In this document: in pieces, positions 1-6,529 of the stretch
Numbering within the stretch: the first letter of the stretch is position 1
Layout: each line of letters opens with the position of its first letter
Notes under the pieces: generated by a model
The model's database searches: none
The model's input: only the letters and a program-made list of their open reading frames with translations
What the model was told of the DNA's origin: nothing
From: Pelethousia sp002409725
Lineage (GTDB): Bacteria > Bacillota > Clostridia > Christensenellales > CAG-138
DNA: 36,102 nucleotides
NCBI GenBank assembly: GCA_937915455.1
Contig: CALDNN010000222.1
Coordinates: forward strand, 1 to 36,102
Direction: 5' to 3'
Translations under genes and position numbers: made by a program

Positions 1-35
1 CGGTGACGAAAGAATAACTATTATTAAGACGAAGG

Positions 36-62
36 GGGGCCGGGAGGCCCCTCTTTTTTTTT
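36..62 (+). terminator. Intrinsic terminator upstream of the IS element
   Basis: A six-base-pair GC stem (GGGGCC at 36-41 with GGCCCC at 46-51) with loop GGGA is followed by TC and nine T residues. This is a strong rho-independent terminator for a plus-strand transcript that enters from outside the window. Read on the minus strand it lacks a T tract, so it is not bidirectional. The transposon begins right after the T tract. Confidence 0.85.
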
Positions 63-82
63 ATCATAATGGCGGCGTAAAA

Positions 83-103
83 CCCCTTGCTTTAGCTATG
101 GGG
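83..103 (+). repeat. IS left-end subterminal hairpin
   Basis: CCCC at 83-86 pairs with GGGG at 100-103, and GCT pairs with AGC around a TT loop. The same layout (C-run, T mismatch, GCT-TT-AGC core, G-run) occurs at the right end, as expected for the structures that TnpA of IS200/IS605 elements recognises on single-stranded DNA. Confidence 0.7.
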
Positions 104-158
104 ATATAAGCCGTCGCATCCCCTTGTATTAGATTTGGTTTTGTGGTATAATCAAGTC

Positions 159-560
159 ATGGAATATAAATCAAACAACAACGTAGTATATTCGTGCAAA
201 TATCATGTTGTCTGGTGTCCAAAGTATCGGCGCAAAGTACTTGTTGGAGCAATTGCAGAGCGACTAAAGGAGTTAATTGAAATACGCTGCTCTGAAATTA
301 ACGCCGAAATATTAGAAATGGAAATCATGCCAGACCATGTACATTTGCTCATTGAAGTTGACCCGCAGTTTGGAATCAACCAAGCTATAAGGAGTATCAA
401 ATGGTTTTCGTCACATTCGTTACGCAATGAATTCCAAACATTAAAAACTAGGTTGCCAACCCTATGGACGAACAGTTATTTTGTTTCGACCGTTGGTGGA
501 GCGCCACTTGAAGTCATCAAACAATATATTCAGAATCAAGAAACATCGCAAAGGAGGTGA
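159..560 (+). CDS. tnpA: IS200/IS605 transposase TnpA (Y1 HUH)
   Basis: This is a 133-residue single-domain transposase of the Y1 HUH class, which cuts and rejoins single-stranded DNA at the element ends through a 5'-phosphotyrosine. The HUH metal-binding motif is H60-V61-H62 in PDHVHLLIEV, and the catalytic tyrosine is Y123 in VIKQYIQNQ. The N-terminal YSCKYHVVWCPKYRR block is typical of the family, and the length is normal. The ATG at 159 matches the family start; the longer TTG-initiated frame from 135 adds eight non-conserved residues. The stop codon lies inside the ribosome-binding site of tnpB, so the two genes are probably translated together. Confidence 0.93.
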   Translation: MEYKSNNNVVYSCKYHVVWCPKYRRKVLVGAIAERLKELIEIRCSEINAEILEMEIMPDHVHLLIEVDPQFGINQAIRSIKWFSSHSLRNEFQTLKTRLPTLWTNSYFVSTVGGAPLEVIKQYIQNQETSQRR

Positions 561-564
561 GATA

Positions 565-1680
565 GTGGAGTACAGTTACAAGTTTCGTATATACCCAACA
601 AAAGAACAAGAGATTTTAATACAAAAAACATTTGGCTGTACTCGTTATGTGTACAACCACTATCTCGCCAAGCGTACAACGGCATATGAATCCGAAAAGA
701 AAACGCTGAATTACAATGCCTGCTCTGCTGACATGACAAACTTAAAGCGTGAGTTTGAATGGCTTCGTGAGGTAGACGCTACCGCTCTACAGTCTTCAAT
801 CAAAGACCTTGATTTCGGGTTCCAAAACTTCTTTCGCAGAGTAAAGCAAGGCGAGAAGCCCGGCTATCCCCGCTTCAAGAGTAAGCACAACAATCGCCAA
901 AGCTACAAGAGTAAATGCGTTGGCACAAATATTAAGGTAAGCGAAAACGCAATCCAGTTGCCTAAGCTTGGTTTTGTAGAATGCAGGGTGTCAAAGCAGG
1001 TTCGTGGCAGAATTCTATCCGCAACGGTTAGTAAAAACCCAAGTGGCAAATACTTTGTGGCTTTGTGTTGTACAGACGTTGAGATTGAACCGCTTGAACC
1101 AACAGGCGCACTCGTCGGAATTGACCTTGGTTTAAAAGAATTTGCAATCACGTCTGATGGGCAGAAATTTGAGAATCCCAAACACCTCACCAAATCCCAA
1201 AAGAAACTTGCTAAACTCCAACGACAGCTATCCCGAAAACAAAAGGGTAGTAAAAATAGGAACAAGGCGAGAATCAAGGTGGCGAGGTTGCACGAGCACA
1301 TCACCAATCAGCGAACGGATACGCTTCACAAACTCTCAACGCAAATGGTGCGTGATTATGACCTAATTGCCATAGAGGATTTGCAGGTTAAAAATATGGT
1401 GAAGAATCACAAGCTTGCAAAGTCAATCAGCGATGTTTCGTGGTCAGAGTTCACGCGCCAGCTCAAATACAAATGCGACTGGTATGGCAAAACGCTTGTT
1501 GAAATAGACAAGTTCTATCCGAGTAGCCAGCTATGCGGTGTGTGTGGCGAGAAGAATCCTGCCGTGAAGGATTTAGCCGTAAGGGAATGGACTTGCCCGA
1601 GCTGCGGGGCGCAGCATGACCGTGACGTAAACGCTGCGAACAACATATTGAAAGAAGGCTTGCGAACGCTCGCAGGCTAA
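565..1680 (+). CDS. tnpB: TnpB RNA-guided nuclease of IS605 element
   Basis: This is a 371-residue TnpB, the ancestor-type relative of Cas12. TnpB uses an RNA from the element's right end to cut DNA next to a short motif, which helps the element persist. The GTG start at 565 follows a perfect AAGGAGGTGA and gives the family N terminus EYSYKFRIYPT. RuvC catalytic residues are present: D187 in GIDLGLKEF, E271 in AIEDLQ and D354 in DRDVNAANNI. A four-cysteine zinc ribbon (C324, C327, C344, C347) lies between the last two. The Lys/Arg-rich stretch around residues 205-240 is usual. Nothing is truncated, so the nuclease is predicted to be active. Confidence 0.93.
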   Translation: MEYSYKFRIYPTKEQEILIQKTFGCTRYVYNHYLAKRTTAYESEKKTLNYNACSADMTNLKREFEWLREVDATALQSSIKDLDFGFQNFFRRVKQGEKPGYPRFKSKHNNRQSYKSKCVGTNIKVSENAIQLPKLGFVECRVSKQVRGRILSATVSKNPSGKYFVALCCTDVEIEPLEPTGALVGIDLGLKEFAITSDGQKFENPKHLTKSQKKLAKLQRQLSRKQKGSKNRNKARIKVARLHEHITNQRTDTLHKLSTQMVRDYDLIAIEDLQVKNMVKNHKLAKSISDVSWSEFTRQLKYKCDWYGKTLVEIDKFYPSSQLCGVCGEKNPAVKDLAVREWTCPSCGAQHDRDVNAANNILKEGLRTLAG

Positions 1681-1845
1681 ACCATTTAAAAATACCGTGG
1701 GACACACGGAAATTTAAGCCTGTGGAGACTATGTAAGACTGGGTAGCCAGCAACGGTTTGTGAAGCAGGAATTCCCTCGCTAGGGCTCGGGAGGAATCCC
1801 TCGGCTTTAGCCGTGGGGAGCTGTCAAGCAGGACAACAGCGGAAT
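1640..1845 (+). ncRNA. Candidate TnpB guide RNA (omega/reRNA) from the right end
   Basis: In TnpB systems the guide RNA scaffold comes from the 3' end of tnpB plus the right end, and the guide is the flanking DNA just past the element. Here 1681-1827 has no ORF and holds two related hairpins. One is about 1769-1797 (ATTCCCTCG against CGGGAGGAAT), the other 1798-1818. If the element ends at 1827, the guide would be the first 16-20 bases from 1828, i.e. the phage early region. Limits are inferred from the family, not seen. Confidence 0.4.
1798..1818 (+). repeat. IS right-end subterminal hairpin
   Basis: CCC at 1798-1800 pairs with GGG near 1815-1818 around a T-T mismatch, and CGGCT pairs with AGCCG across a TT loop. 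It is the stronger counterpart of the left-end hairpin, typical of the IS605-type right end that lies a few bases from the cleavage site. Confidence 0.75.
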
Positions 1846-1876
1846 CCGACAAATAGACCTTTCTGCGCCTTTTTGT

Positions 1877-1967
1877 TTGCGCACACAAATGCCGCAACGC
1901 GCCCTGCAGAAAATCTTGGATTTTCTTCCAAAATGGTATTGACATATATATGCAGTAATGGTAATAT
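1877..1967 (+). promoter_or_regulatory. Phage early promoter with upstream dyads
   Basis: TTGACA at 1939-1944 and TAATAT at 1962-1967 are separated by exactly 17 bases, a near-consensus vegetative promoter that would start RNA near 1974, ahead of the first phage gene. Upstream lie two dyads: TTGCG-N11-CGCAA (1877-1897) and TTGGA-N6-TCCAA (1916-1931). The second ends seven bases before the -35 box, so it could be a repressor operator. No repressor gene is in the window to match it. The segment 1828-1938 holds nothing else I recognise. Confidence 0.75.
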
Positions 1968-2008
1968 TAACCTATCCTAGAAGCGAAACGAATAAAGGAG
2001 GTGATTGT

Positions 2009-2233
2009 TTGAACAAGCGGTTACTGGCTGGACGGATGGTTATGGCCGGGTATACGCAGGCATCTGCCGCAGAGGCGTTAGGGGTATCAAAAAACACGTT
2101 TAACGCGAAAATGAACGGGCACGGGCCGTTCGATGCCGACCAAATTATAAGGTTGTGTGAACTGTTCGGGATTGAGGATAGCCACGACAAGGTGCAAATC
2201 TTTTTAACCCGCGCAAATGCGGACAAGCACTAA
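2009..2233 (+). CDS. Small HTH regulator, Cro-like (DUF739-type)
   Basis: The protein is 74 residues and nearly all helix-turn-helix: residues 10-33 (TQASAAEALGVSKNTFNAKM) read as a canonical XRE/Cro-type HTH, followed by DADQIIRLCELFGI, the usual fourth helix. The TTG start at 2009 is chosen because AAAGGAGGTGATTG lies just upstream; the longer frame from 1958 would begin inside the promoter. It is the first gene after the early promoter, the usual place of cro, so it probably binds the early operators and favours lytic growth. It resembles short phage HTH proteins grouped as DUF739. The link to the dyads at 1877-1931 is inferred. Confidence 0.75.
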   Translation: MNKRLLAGRMVMAGYTQASAAEALGVSKNTFNAKMNGHGPFDADQIIRLCELFGIEDSHDKVQIFLTRANADKH

Positions 2234-2243
2234 GGAGGAGCGC

Positions 2244-2990
2244 ATGAATGATCTTATCACAGTCAACTACGAATCAGACCGCCCAACGGTATTGGGCCGA
2301 GACCTTCACGCGATGCTGGAGGTGGAAACCCCATACCATAAGTGGTTCCCGCGCATGTGCGAGTACGGATTCACGGAGGGTACGGACTACGCAACGATGG
2401 ACAAAAATGTCCGCCGTGCTGATGGCGCACTTATGCCGCAGATGCAGACCGACCACCAGCTCACTATCGCAATGGCAAAGGAAATCTGCATGCTCCAGCG
2501 CACCGAAAAGGGAAAGCAAGCCCGGCAGTATTTCATCGCGGTAGAGGAAGCATGGAACAAGCCGGAAGCGGTCATGGCGCGGGCGTTGCAGATGGCAGAC
2601 CGGAAGATCAAGTCCCTGTCGGAACGAATTGAGCAGGACAAGCCCCGGGTACTTTTTGCGGCGGCGGTGGAAGCATCCCACACTTCTATTCTTATAGGGG
2701 AGCTGGCCAAGCTGCTTAGGCAGAACAGTATCGAGATCGGGCAGAACCGCCTTTTCGCTTGGATGCGGGACAACGGCTACCTTATCAAGCGGTGCGGCAC
2801 GGACTACAACATGCCTACGCAGTACTCCATGGAGCGCGGCCTGTTTGAAATCAAGGAAACCGTAATCAACAATCCAAACGGTAGCATCTCGATCAGCAAA
2901 ACCCCAAAGGTAACGGGCAAGGGCCAGACCTACTTTGTAAACCTGTTTCTGGGCATGGAGGGAACCTGTGACTATCCGAGAAATGCGTAA
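2244..2990 (+). CDS. Phage antirepressor, AntA + KilAC domains
   Basis: This 248-residue protein has the two-domain build of phage antirepressors. Residues 1-105 match AntA, with the RDLHAMLEVETPYHKWFPRMCEYGF block and the MAKEICMLQRTEKGKQARQYFIAVEEAW helix. Residues 140-235 match KilAC, with the RQNSIEIGQNRLFAWMRDNGYL motif and the closing TGKGQTYFVNLFL. Such proteins usually relieve lysogenic repression by binding the repressor or its operator. The ATG at 2244 follows AAGGAGGAGCGC; the extended frame from 2217 would overlap the upstream gene. It is second in the early operon. The target repressor is outside the window. Confidence 0.9.
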   Translation: MNDLITVNYESDRPTVLGRDLHAMLEVETPYHKWFPRMCEYGFTEGTDYATMDKNVRRADGALMPQMQTDHQLTIAMAKEICMLQRTEKGKQARQYFIAVEEAWNKPEAVMARALQMADRKIKSLSERIEQDKPRVLFAAAVEASHTSILIGELAKLLRQNSIEIGQNRLFAWMRDNGYLIKRCGTDYNMPTQYSMERGLFEIKETVINNPNGSISISKTPKVTGKGQTYFVNLFLGMEGTCDYPRNA

Positions 2991-3228
2991 GGCCGCCGGG
3001 CTAACGGTGGAGCAGATGCTTGACGGATGCCCCATTAAGGGGATAGACCCGCCTCTTGTAAGCAAGATTGAGCGCGGGCTAGCAAACCCCACGGATGCGT
3101 TTCTGCGCTACGTTTCCTTCCGTTGCGGGCAAGAACTCTTCAAGGCTAAAACACCCCGCTTGCAAGTGCTTGCAAGTAGCTTGAAGCGGATTATGGGCAG
3201 GAAGGACAAGCCGAATGGAAGTGATTAG
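2968..3228 (+). CDS. Short XRE-type HTH protein
   Basis: An 86-residue protein starts with GTG inside the antirepressor gene (23-base overlap) behind a GGAGGG site. Residues 1-48 have the XRE pattern: IREMRKAAGLTVEQM, then PLVSKIERGLANPT, where SKIERG is the recognition-helix hallmark. The tail from residue 55 is basic and unrecognised. It is probably a DNA-binding regulator of the early region. It differs in sequence from the first HTH protein of the operon, so the two are not recent duplicates. Confidence 0.7.
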   Translation: MTIREMRKAAGLTVEQMLDGCPIKGIDPPLVSKIERGLANPTDAFLRYVSFRCGQELFKAKTPRLQVLASSLKRIMGRKDKPNGSD

Positions 3229-3373
3229 CAAAGAGAGACTTTTGCGTGATGCGCTTGACCGGCGGCAAAAGGAGAGCCGCGCACGTAAGCGGGTAGAGGG
3301 CAAGGAGCGCGAGTATCGCCTATATGCCGGAGATCGGCATACAAAGTATCTGCGCAGAGAGCTTGGAAAATGA
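3215..3373 (+). CDS. Small highly charged protein (52 aa), unknown
   Basis: This frame encodes 52 residues, almost all charged and helical (for example RDALDRRQKESRARKRVEGKER), overlapping the HTH gene upstream by 14 bases. GGAAGG lies about ten bases before the ATG. Its stop overlaps the next possible start as ATGA at 3370-3373, as for most genes here. No family is recognised. Tight packing on both sides and the lack of any competing gene support it. It could be a small nucleic-acid-binding protein. Confidence 0.5.
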   Translation: MEVISKERLLRDALDRRQKESRARKRVEGKEREYRLYAGDRHTKYLRRELGK

Positions 3374-3516
3374 AAAGCGCTGGCGGGAGTGCCATCCCAA
3401 CCAACGCAAGAGGTAAATATCTATTCACAGCATATCAGAAGGAGGGGAAACAGTCAATGCCTAAAGTCGCTTTGAACGAAAAGCACATCGCCCCGGCGCA
3501 AGGGGGGATATCGTGA
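3370..3516 (+). CDS. Small ORF (48 aa), unknown; alternative start at 3457
   Basis: The frame runs 48 codons from an ATG overlapping the previous stop. A much better ribosome site (AAGGAGGGG at 3440-3448) precedes an internal ATG at 3457, which gives only 19 residues starting MPKVALNEKHIAP. That N terminus resembles the opening of small phage Cro/DUF739-type proteins, so this may be the stub of a truncated regulator. It ends overlapping the GTG of the next gene by four bases. Which start is used, and whether either product matters, cannot be told from the sequence. Confidence 0.35.
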   Translation: MKSAGGSAIPTNARGKYLFTAYQKEGKQSMPKVALNEKHIAPAQGGIS

Positions 3517-3815
3517 AAATCTGCATGGAGTGCGGGGAAGTGTTTTCGGATGAAGAAATCATTCGCGATCACATCCCCGGCTCCCGGTACGAACCGCCCG
3601 AAGATGATTTTTACGCCCCTTGCGGGCATGAGGAGTTAGAGGAAGCGGAGCGGTGCCGGTACTGCAACGAGTGGTATGCGCCGGGACTAATGTCCGAGGT
3701 TGACGGCATGTGTGAGTTTTGCTTCGCGGCCGGGGCCAAAGAGATTTTACATCTGGTGGAGGCCAACGGGAGCACCGCGGCAACAGCAATTTACAGCTTT
3801 TTGAGAGGTGCATAA
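3513..3815 (+). CDS. Cys-rich zinc-binding protein (100 aa), unknown
   Basis: The 100-residue product has an N-terminal CMECGEVF pair, a middle CGHEELEEAERCRYCNEW cluster and a CEFCF pair, enough cysteines for two zinc ribbons. The rest is acidic. The GTG at 3513 follows GGGGGGATATC and overlaps the preceding stop, so it is translationally coupled. It lies just upstream of the recombination genes with a one-base stop/start overlap. Cys-rich proteins with acidic linkers are common in early regions of clostridial phages, mostly without known function. Confidence 0.65.
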   Translation: MKICMECGEVFSDEEIIRDHIPGSRYEPPEDDFYAPCGHEELEEAERCRYCNEWYAPGLMSEVDGMCEFCFAAGAKEILHLVEANGSTAATAIYSFLRGA

Positions 3816-4429
3816 TGCTTAAACCATTTGATGAACTAGTGGCTTTGGATATTTCAAAGCATGTAAAAAAGCGCGACGGGATCAGCTATTTGCCGTGGGG
3901 GGAGTGTATCATGCTCCTTCATGCGAACGGGGCGCAAACCGCCTACTATAAGCCGCTGGTAGATGAAAAGACTGGCATTTCGCTCTTTATGGCGGATCAG
4001 CAGTTTACGGTGAAGGACAGGACGCACCGATGTTATGAGGTGCGCGTGGAGATTACGATAGACGATTTGGTGTTTGTGCAGAACTACCCCCTGATAAACG
4101 GCACAAACCCGGTCATGGACAATTCCCTTTCTTCCCTCCGGGTTCATACGGCGCAGGCCAGAGCGTTTGTAAAAGGCGTGGCAATCCGCACGGGCTTGGG
4201 ATTCTCCTTGTGGCTGGACGACCCCGACGAGGACAAGACCGAGGATTTGAGCCGCCACAGCATCTTCGCCATCAGAAAACGGGTTGAGGAGCTTATGACG
4301 GTCAAGCTTCAGCACATGAGTCAAGCCGAAATGCTAAAACGCATGGGGATCAACGAAAGGCAGCTAGGCGTGCTTCTGAAATACTACGGCCAGCTCGCGG
4401 AGTTTGAGAAGAAGCTTAGCCAGATATGA
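3815..4429 (+). CDS. DUF1071/Sak3-like single-strand annealing protein
   Basis: The protein is 204 residues. The N-terminal block LDISKHVKKRDGISYLPWGECIMLL, the central VRVEITIDDLVFVQNYPLING region and the HTAQARAFVKGVAIRTGLGFSLW helix match the DUF1071 family of phage proteins, which are Rad52/Sak-type annealing recombinases. Such proteins coat single strands and anneal homologous ends. The next gene encodes a YqaJ-like exonuclease, the classic nuclease/annealase pair, which strengthens the call. The C terminus (residues 150-204) is helical with coiled-coil character. The ATG at 3815 was chosen because it shares one base with the previous stop and follows GAGAGG. Confidence 0.7.
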   Translation: MLKPFDELVALDISKHVKKRDGISYLPWGECIMLLHANGAQTAYYKPLVDEKTGISLFMADQQFTVKDRTHRCYEVRVEITIDDLVFVQNYPLINGTNPVMDNSLSSLRVHTAQARAFVKGVAIRTGLGFSLWLDDPDEDKTEDLSRHSIFAIRKRVEELMTVKLQHMSQAEMLKRMGINERQLGVLLKYYGQLAEFEKKLSQI

Positions 4430-4986
4430 TTCGGAGCCAGAGCCGCGCGGGGTGGTTCGGGGCCAGCGATACGGCCCGGATCATGGGCAATTGGGAGACA
4501 AAGACCTTCGCTTCGTGGTGGGCCGAAAAGCTGGGACTGATTGAGCACCGTTTCAAGACCCCGGCCATGCTTGCAGGGACGAACTATGAGCACCGTATCC
4601 TTGATGCTATCGGCGTGAAGCAAATGGACAGGCAGATCAAGCGCCGGTGGTACCGGTTGCGGGTAAACCTGGACGGGGAGGACAGAACCCGCGTTTACGA
4701 GGTGAAAACCTACGGCGCGGACGAGTTCAAGGTCACGAAGGCTTACTGGCAGCAGGTGCAAGTCGAAATGTTTGCCACAGGCAAAAACTGCGTAATCGTG
4801 GCTTACCGCCTTCTGCCCGAGGACTACGACAACTATTTCAATGAAATCGCCCCGGGCAGGCTGTCCTTCCACCCAATCTCGTATGATTCCGATTTTATCA
4901 ACAACCACTACCTACCCCGGTTGAAAGCCCTCGCAAAGGCACTTCGCAGAAAGGAGAAGCCCGTATGGCCGCTACATGCCGCGTAA
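4426..4986 (+). CDS. YqaJ/lambda-exonuclease-like recombination nuclease
   Basis: This 186-residue protein has the PD-(D/E)XK nuclease layout of the YqaJ family: GWFGASDTARIMGN near the N terminus, the acidic AGTNYEHRILDAIG helix, the catalytic strand RVYEVKTY (E-x-K near residue 92) and the YWQQVQVEMFATG helix with the family QxxxE-like pattern. Family members resect double-stranded ends 5' to 3' to feed the annealing protein. It starts with ATGA overlapping the stop of the annealing-protein gene, so the pair is translated together. It is somewhat shorter than many YqaJ proteins but no core motif is missing. Confidence 0.75.
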   Translation: MIRSQSRAGWFGASDTARIMGNWETKTFASWWAEKLGLIEHRFKTPAMLAGTNYEHRILDAIGVKQMDRQIKRRWYRLRVNLDGEDRTRVYEVKTYGADEFKVTKAYWQQVQVEMFATGKNCVIVAYRLLPEDYDNYFNEIAPGRLSFHPISYDSDFINNHYLPRLKALAKALRRKEKPVWPLHAA

Positions 4987-5507
4987 AGAACCCCACCGTT
5001 ATGGCCGGGAAAGTGCTTTCCTTTGAGGTGATAGGGGATTTGCCGGAAATCCAATGTGAGCCGGGCGAACCATTGTCCATCGAAATCAAGCGGCCCACGA
5101 AGAAGCGGTCACTAGATGCGAATGCCTATTTTCATGCCCTCGTTGATGATATTGCTGCCGCGATGCGGATGGGCAACGAGGAAGTCAAAAGGAACCTTGT
5201 GCTGGGATACGGCACGCTGGCAAGGGATGCAGACGGCGTTGTGATCGGGTTTAAGCTGCCTGTATCGGTCGATGTGAACACCATCTATGACTACGCAAAA
5301 TCATTCAAGACGGTTGAGGAAGGCGGTAAAAGTTTTCATTGCTATCTGGTATACAAGCGGACGCGAGACATGCCTAGCAATGAGTTTAGCCGCCTCCTGG
5401 ACGGGGCCATATCGGAGGCAAAGGAGCTGGGCATAGACACGGCCACGCCCGCCGAAATCGCCCGGATGAAAGAGGAAATGGAACGCCAAGAAAGGAGCCT
5501 GAAATGA
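4965..5507 (+). CDS. NinB/Orf-like recombination protein (180 aa)
   Basis: The diagnostic stretch is IKRPTKKRSLDANAYFHALVDDIA near residues 40-64. K(R)SLxxNxxF is the signature of lambda NinB (Orf) and its relatives, which assist loading or exchange at single-strand-binding protein. A second conserved piece is RTRDMPSNEFSRLLDGAISEAKELGI, and the tail is charged (EEMERQERSLK). It starts 22 bases inside the nuclease gene behind AGAAAGGAGAAGCCC. The placement between the nuclease and ssb fits a recombination mediator. The family is diverse, so the function is by analogy. Confidence 0.55.
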   Translation: MAATCRVKNPTVMAGKVLSFEVIGDLPEIQCEPGEPLSIEIKRPTKKRSLDANAYFHALVDDIAAAMRMGNEEVKRNLVLGYGTLARDADGVVIGFKLPVSVDVNTIYDYAKSFKTVEEGGKSFHCYLVYKRTRDMPSNEFSRLLDGAISEAKELGIDTATPAEIARMKEEMERQERSLK

Positions 5508-5584
5508 ACTGGTGGGGATTGTTTTTCACGTTTGTATTACCCTTTCTCCTGCTGGGCATGGCGGCGGTGATGGAAAATGAGTAA
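5504..5584 (+). CDS. Tiny single-span membrane protein (26 aa)
   Basis: A 26-codon frame starts with ATGA overlapping the previous stop and follows a strong AAAGGAGCC site. Its product is almost entirely one hydrophobic segment, residues 3-22 (WWGLFFTFVLPFLLLGMAAV), with a short acidic tail. Short membrane peptides like this are common between phage early genes and are usually missed. The site strength and overlaps on both sides support translation. No function is recognised. Confidence 0.5.
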   Translation: MNWWGLFFTFVLPFLLLGMAAVMENE

Positions 5585-5858
5585 GTCCATCATGCAGGAT
5601 GAAAAGGTTTGCTACATCAGCGGTTCACCTATAGACCTGGAAATGCATCATGTGTTTTTCGGAGCAGGGAGGCGCGAGTTGAGCGAGAAATACGGCCTAA
5701 CGGTATGGCTGCGGCACGATCTGCACAATGAACCGCCTTATGGGGCGCATCACTGCAAACGAACACGGCGCATGCTCGAACAGGCCGGACAAAAGGCATT
5801 CCAGGAGAAATACCCTGATTTAGATTTTATGAAAATATTCGGGAGGAATTATCTATGA
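5577..5858 (+). CDS. Conserved small phage nuclease-like protein (HNH-type fold suspected)
   Basis: The 93-residue protein contains CYISGSPIDLEMHHVFFGAGRRELSEKYG, then HDLHNEPPYGAHHCK and the closing FMKIFGRNYL. The spacing CxxxG...LExHHxFfG...LxHxxHN is like a compact HNH or zinc-dependent nuclease, and this arrangement recurs in phage replication modules of Firmicutes. H24-H25 and the HDLHN histidines are the likely metal or catalytic residues. It overlaps the tiny membrane gene by eight bases. The nuclease role is inferred from residue pattern only. Confidence 0.6.
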   Translation: MSKSIMQDEKVCYISGSPIDLEMHHVFFGAGRRELSEKYGLTVWLRHDLHNEPPYGAHHCKRTRRMLEQAGQKAFQEKYPDLDFMKIFGRNYL

Positions 5859-6118
5859 AACTTGAACAAGTAGACCCTGGTCTGCTGCCCGGCCAAAGAG
5901 GCAGGCGCGGATACACGAAAGATCTTCTTAATGACTTTCTACACAATGGCATGGACGCGGCTCGAATTTGTAATGATACGCAAACAGCAACGAAGTCGAT
6001 TGAGCGCGCCATACGCCAAGCCATTTATAGGTACAAGCTGCAAGACCTAATATCCTGCGTAGTACGCGGTGATGCTGTGTTTCTCCTGCGACGCAAACAG
6101 AAGGAGAGCGCCAGATGA
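5855..6118 (+). CDS. Unknown early protein (87 aa)
   Basis: An 87-residue basic protein is tightly coupled on both sides (ATGA overlaps with the preceding gene and with ssb) and has a good site, GGGAGGAATT. The middle, GYTKDLLNDFLHNGMDAARICNDTQTATKSIERAIRQAI, reads like a helical DNA-binding region similar to the HTH of small regulators, followed by a basic tail. I do not recognise the family. Its position just before ssb suggests a part in DNA metabolism or its control. Confidence 0.55.
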   Translation: MKLEQVDPGLLPGQRGRRGYTKDLLNDFLHNGMDAARICNDTQTATKSIERAIRQAIYRYKLQDLISCVVRGDAVFLLRRKQKESAR

Positions 6119-6519
6119 ATAAATGCATCATGACCGGCAACCTCACCAAAGACCCGGAAGTCCGTTCCACAGGCAGCGGTATATCCGTCTGTACCTTCCG
6201 TATCGCGGTACAGCGCCGCTTCGCCGGGCAGGACGGTCAGAAGGTATCTGACTTCTTCGATGTTGTAGCATGGCGCACCCTGGCTGATATCTGCGGCAAG
6301 TACCTTTCTAAGGGCAGCAAAGTAGCCGTAGTAGGTGAGCTGCAAACCCGCTCCTACGACGCGAAAGACGGCACCAAGCGGTACGTTACCGAGATCGTTG
6401 CGGATGAAGTGGAGTTTCTCACGCCCAAGAGTGCCGGGGAGCAGCGGGGGTATGAGCGCCAAGATGCGTTAAGCCAGCAGGGATTCCAGGATATCGACGA
6501 CGGAGAACTTCCGTTCTAA
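6115..6519 (+). CDS. ssb: Single-stranded DNA-binding protein
   Basis: This 134-residue protein is a typical bacterial/phage SSB. The OB fold runs from MNKCIMTGNLTKDPEVR to about residue 103, with the conserved VCTFRIAVQRRF and FFDVVAWRTLADICGKYLSKGSKVAVVGELQTRSY strands. The C-terminal tip DIDDGELPF is the acidic partner-binding tail that recruits helicase, nucleases and recombination proteins. The linker is short. It starts by ATGA overlap with the gene upstream and precedes the initiator gene by ten bases. It should protect displaced strands during phage replication and recombination. Confidence 0.95.
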   Translation: MNKCIMTGNLTKDPEVRSTGSGISVCTFRIAVQRRFAGQDGQKVSDFFDVVAWRTLADICGKYLSKGSKVAVVGELQTRSYDAKDGTKRYVTEIVADEVEFLTPKSAGEQRGYERQDALSQQGFQDIDDGELPF

Positions 6520-6529
6520 GGAGGCCGGC

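Larger units (their letters stand above)
64..1827 (+). mobile_element. Complete IS200/IS605-family insertion sequence (tnpA + tnpB)
   Basis: The element carries an HUH transposase gene and a tnpB gene in the same direction, flanked by subterminal hairpins of related sequence (83-103 and 1798-1818). Elements of this family move as single strands, have no terminal inverted repeats and make no target duplication, so the ends are estimates. The right end is placed after TCAA at 1827, and the left end just after the TTTAT that follows the terminator T tract. Both genes are intact with all catalytic residues, so the element may be active or recent. It sits between an upstream terminator and the phage early promoter, where it breaks no visible gene. 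Confidence 0.85.

Noticed and set aside
481..564. Longer TnpB start at 481
   Set aside because: It overlaps the end of tnpA and lacks a ribosome site; GTG 565 follows AAGGAGGTGA and matches the family N terminus.
2274..3092. 272-codon minus-strand frame opposite the antirepressor
   Set aside because: The plus strand encodes clear AntA and KilAC domains; the antisense frame lacks a ribosome site and has no recognisable sequence.
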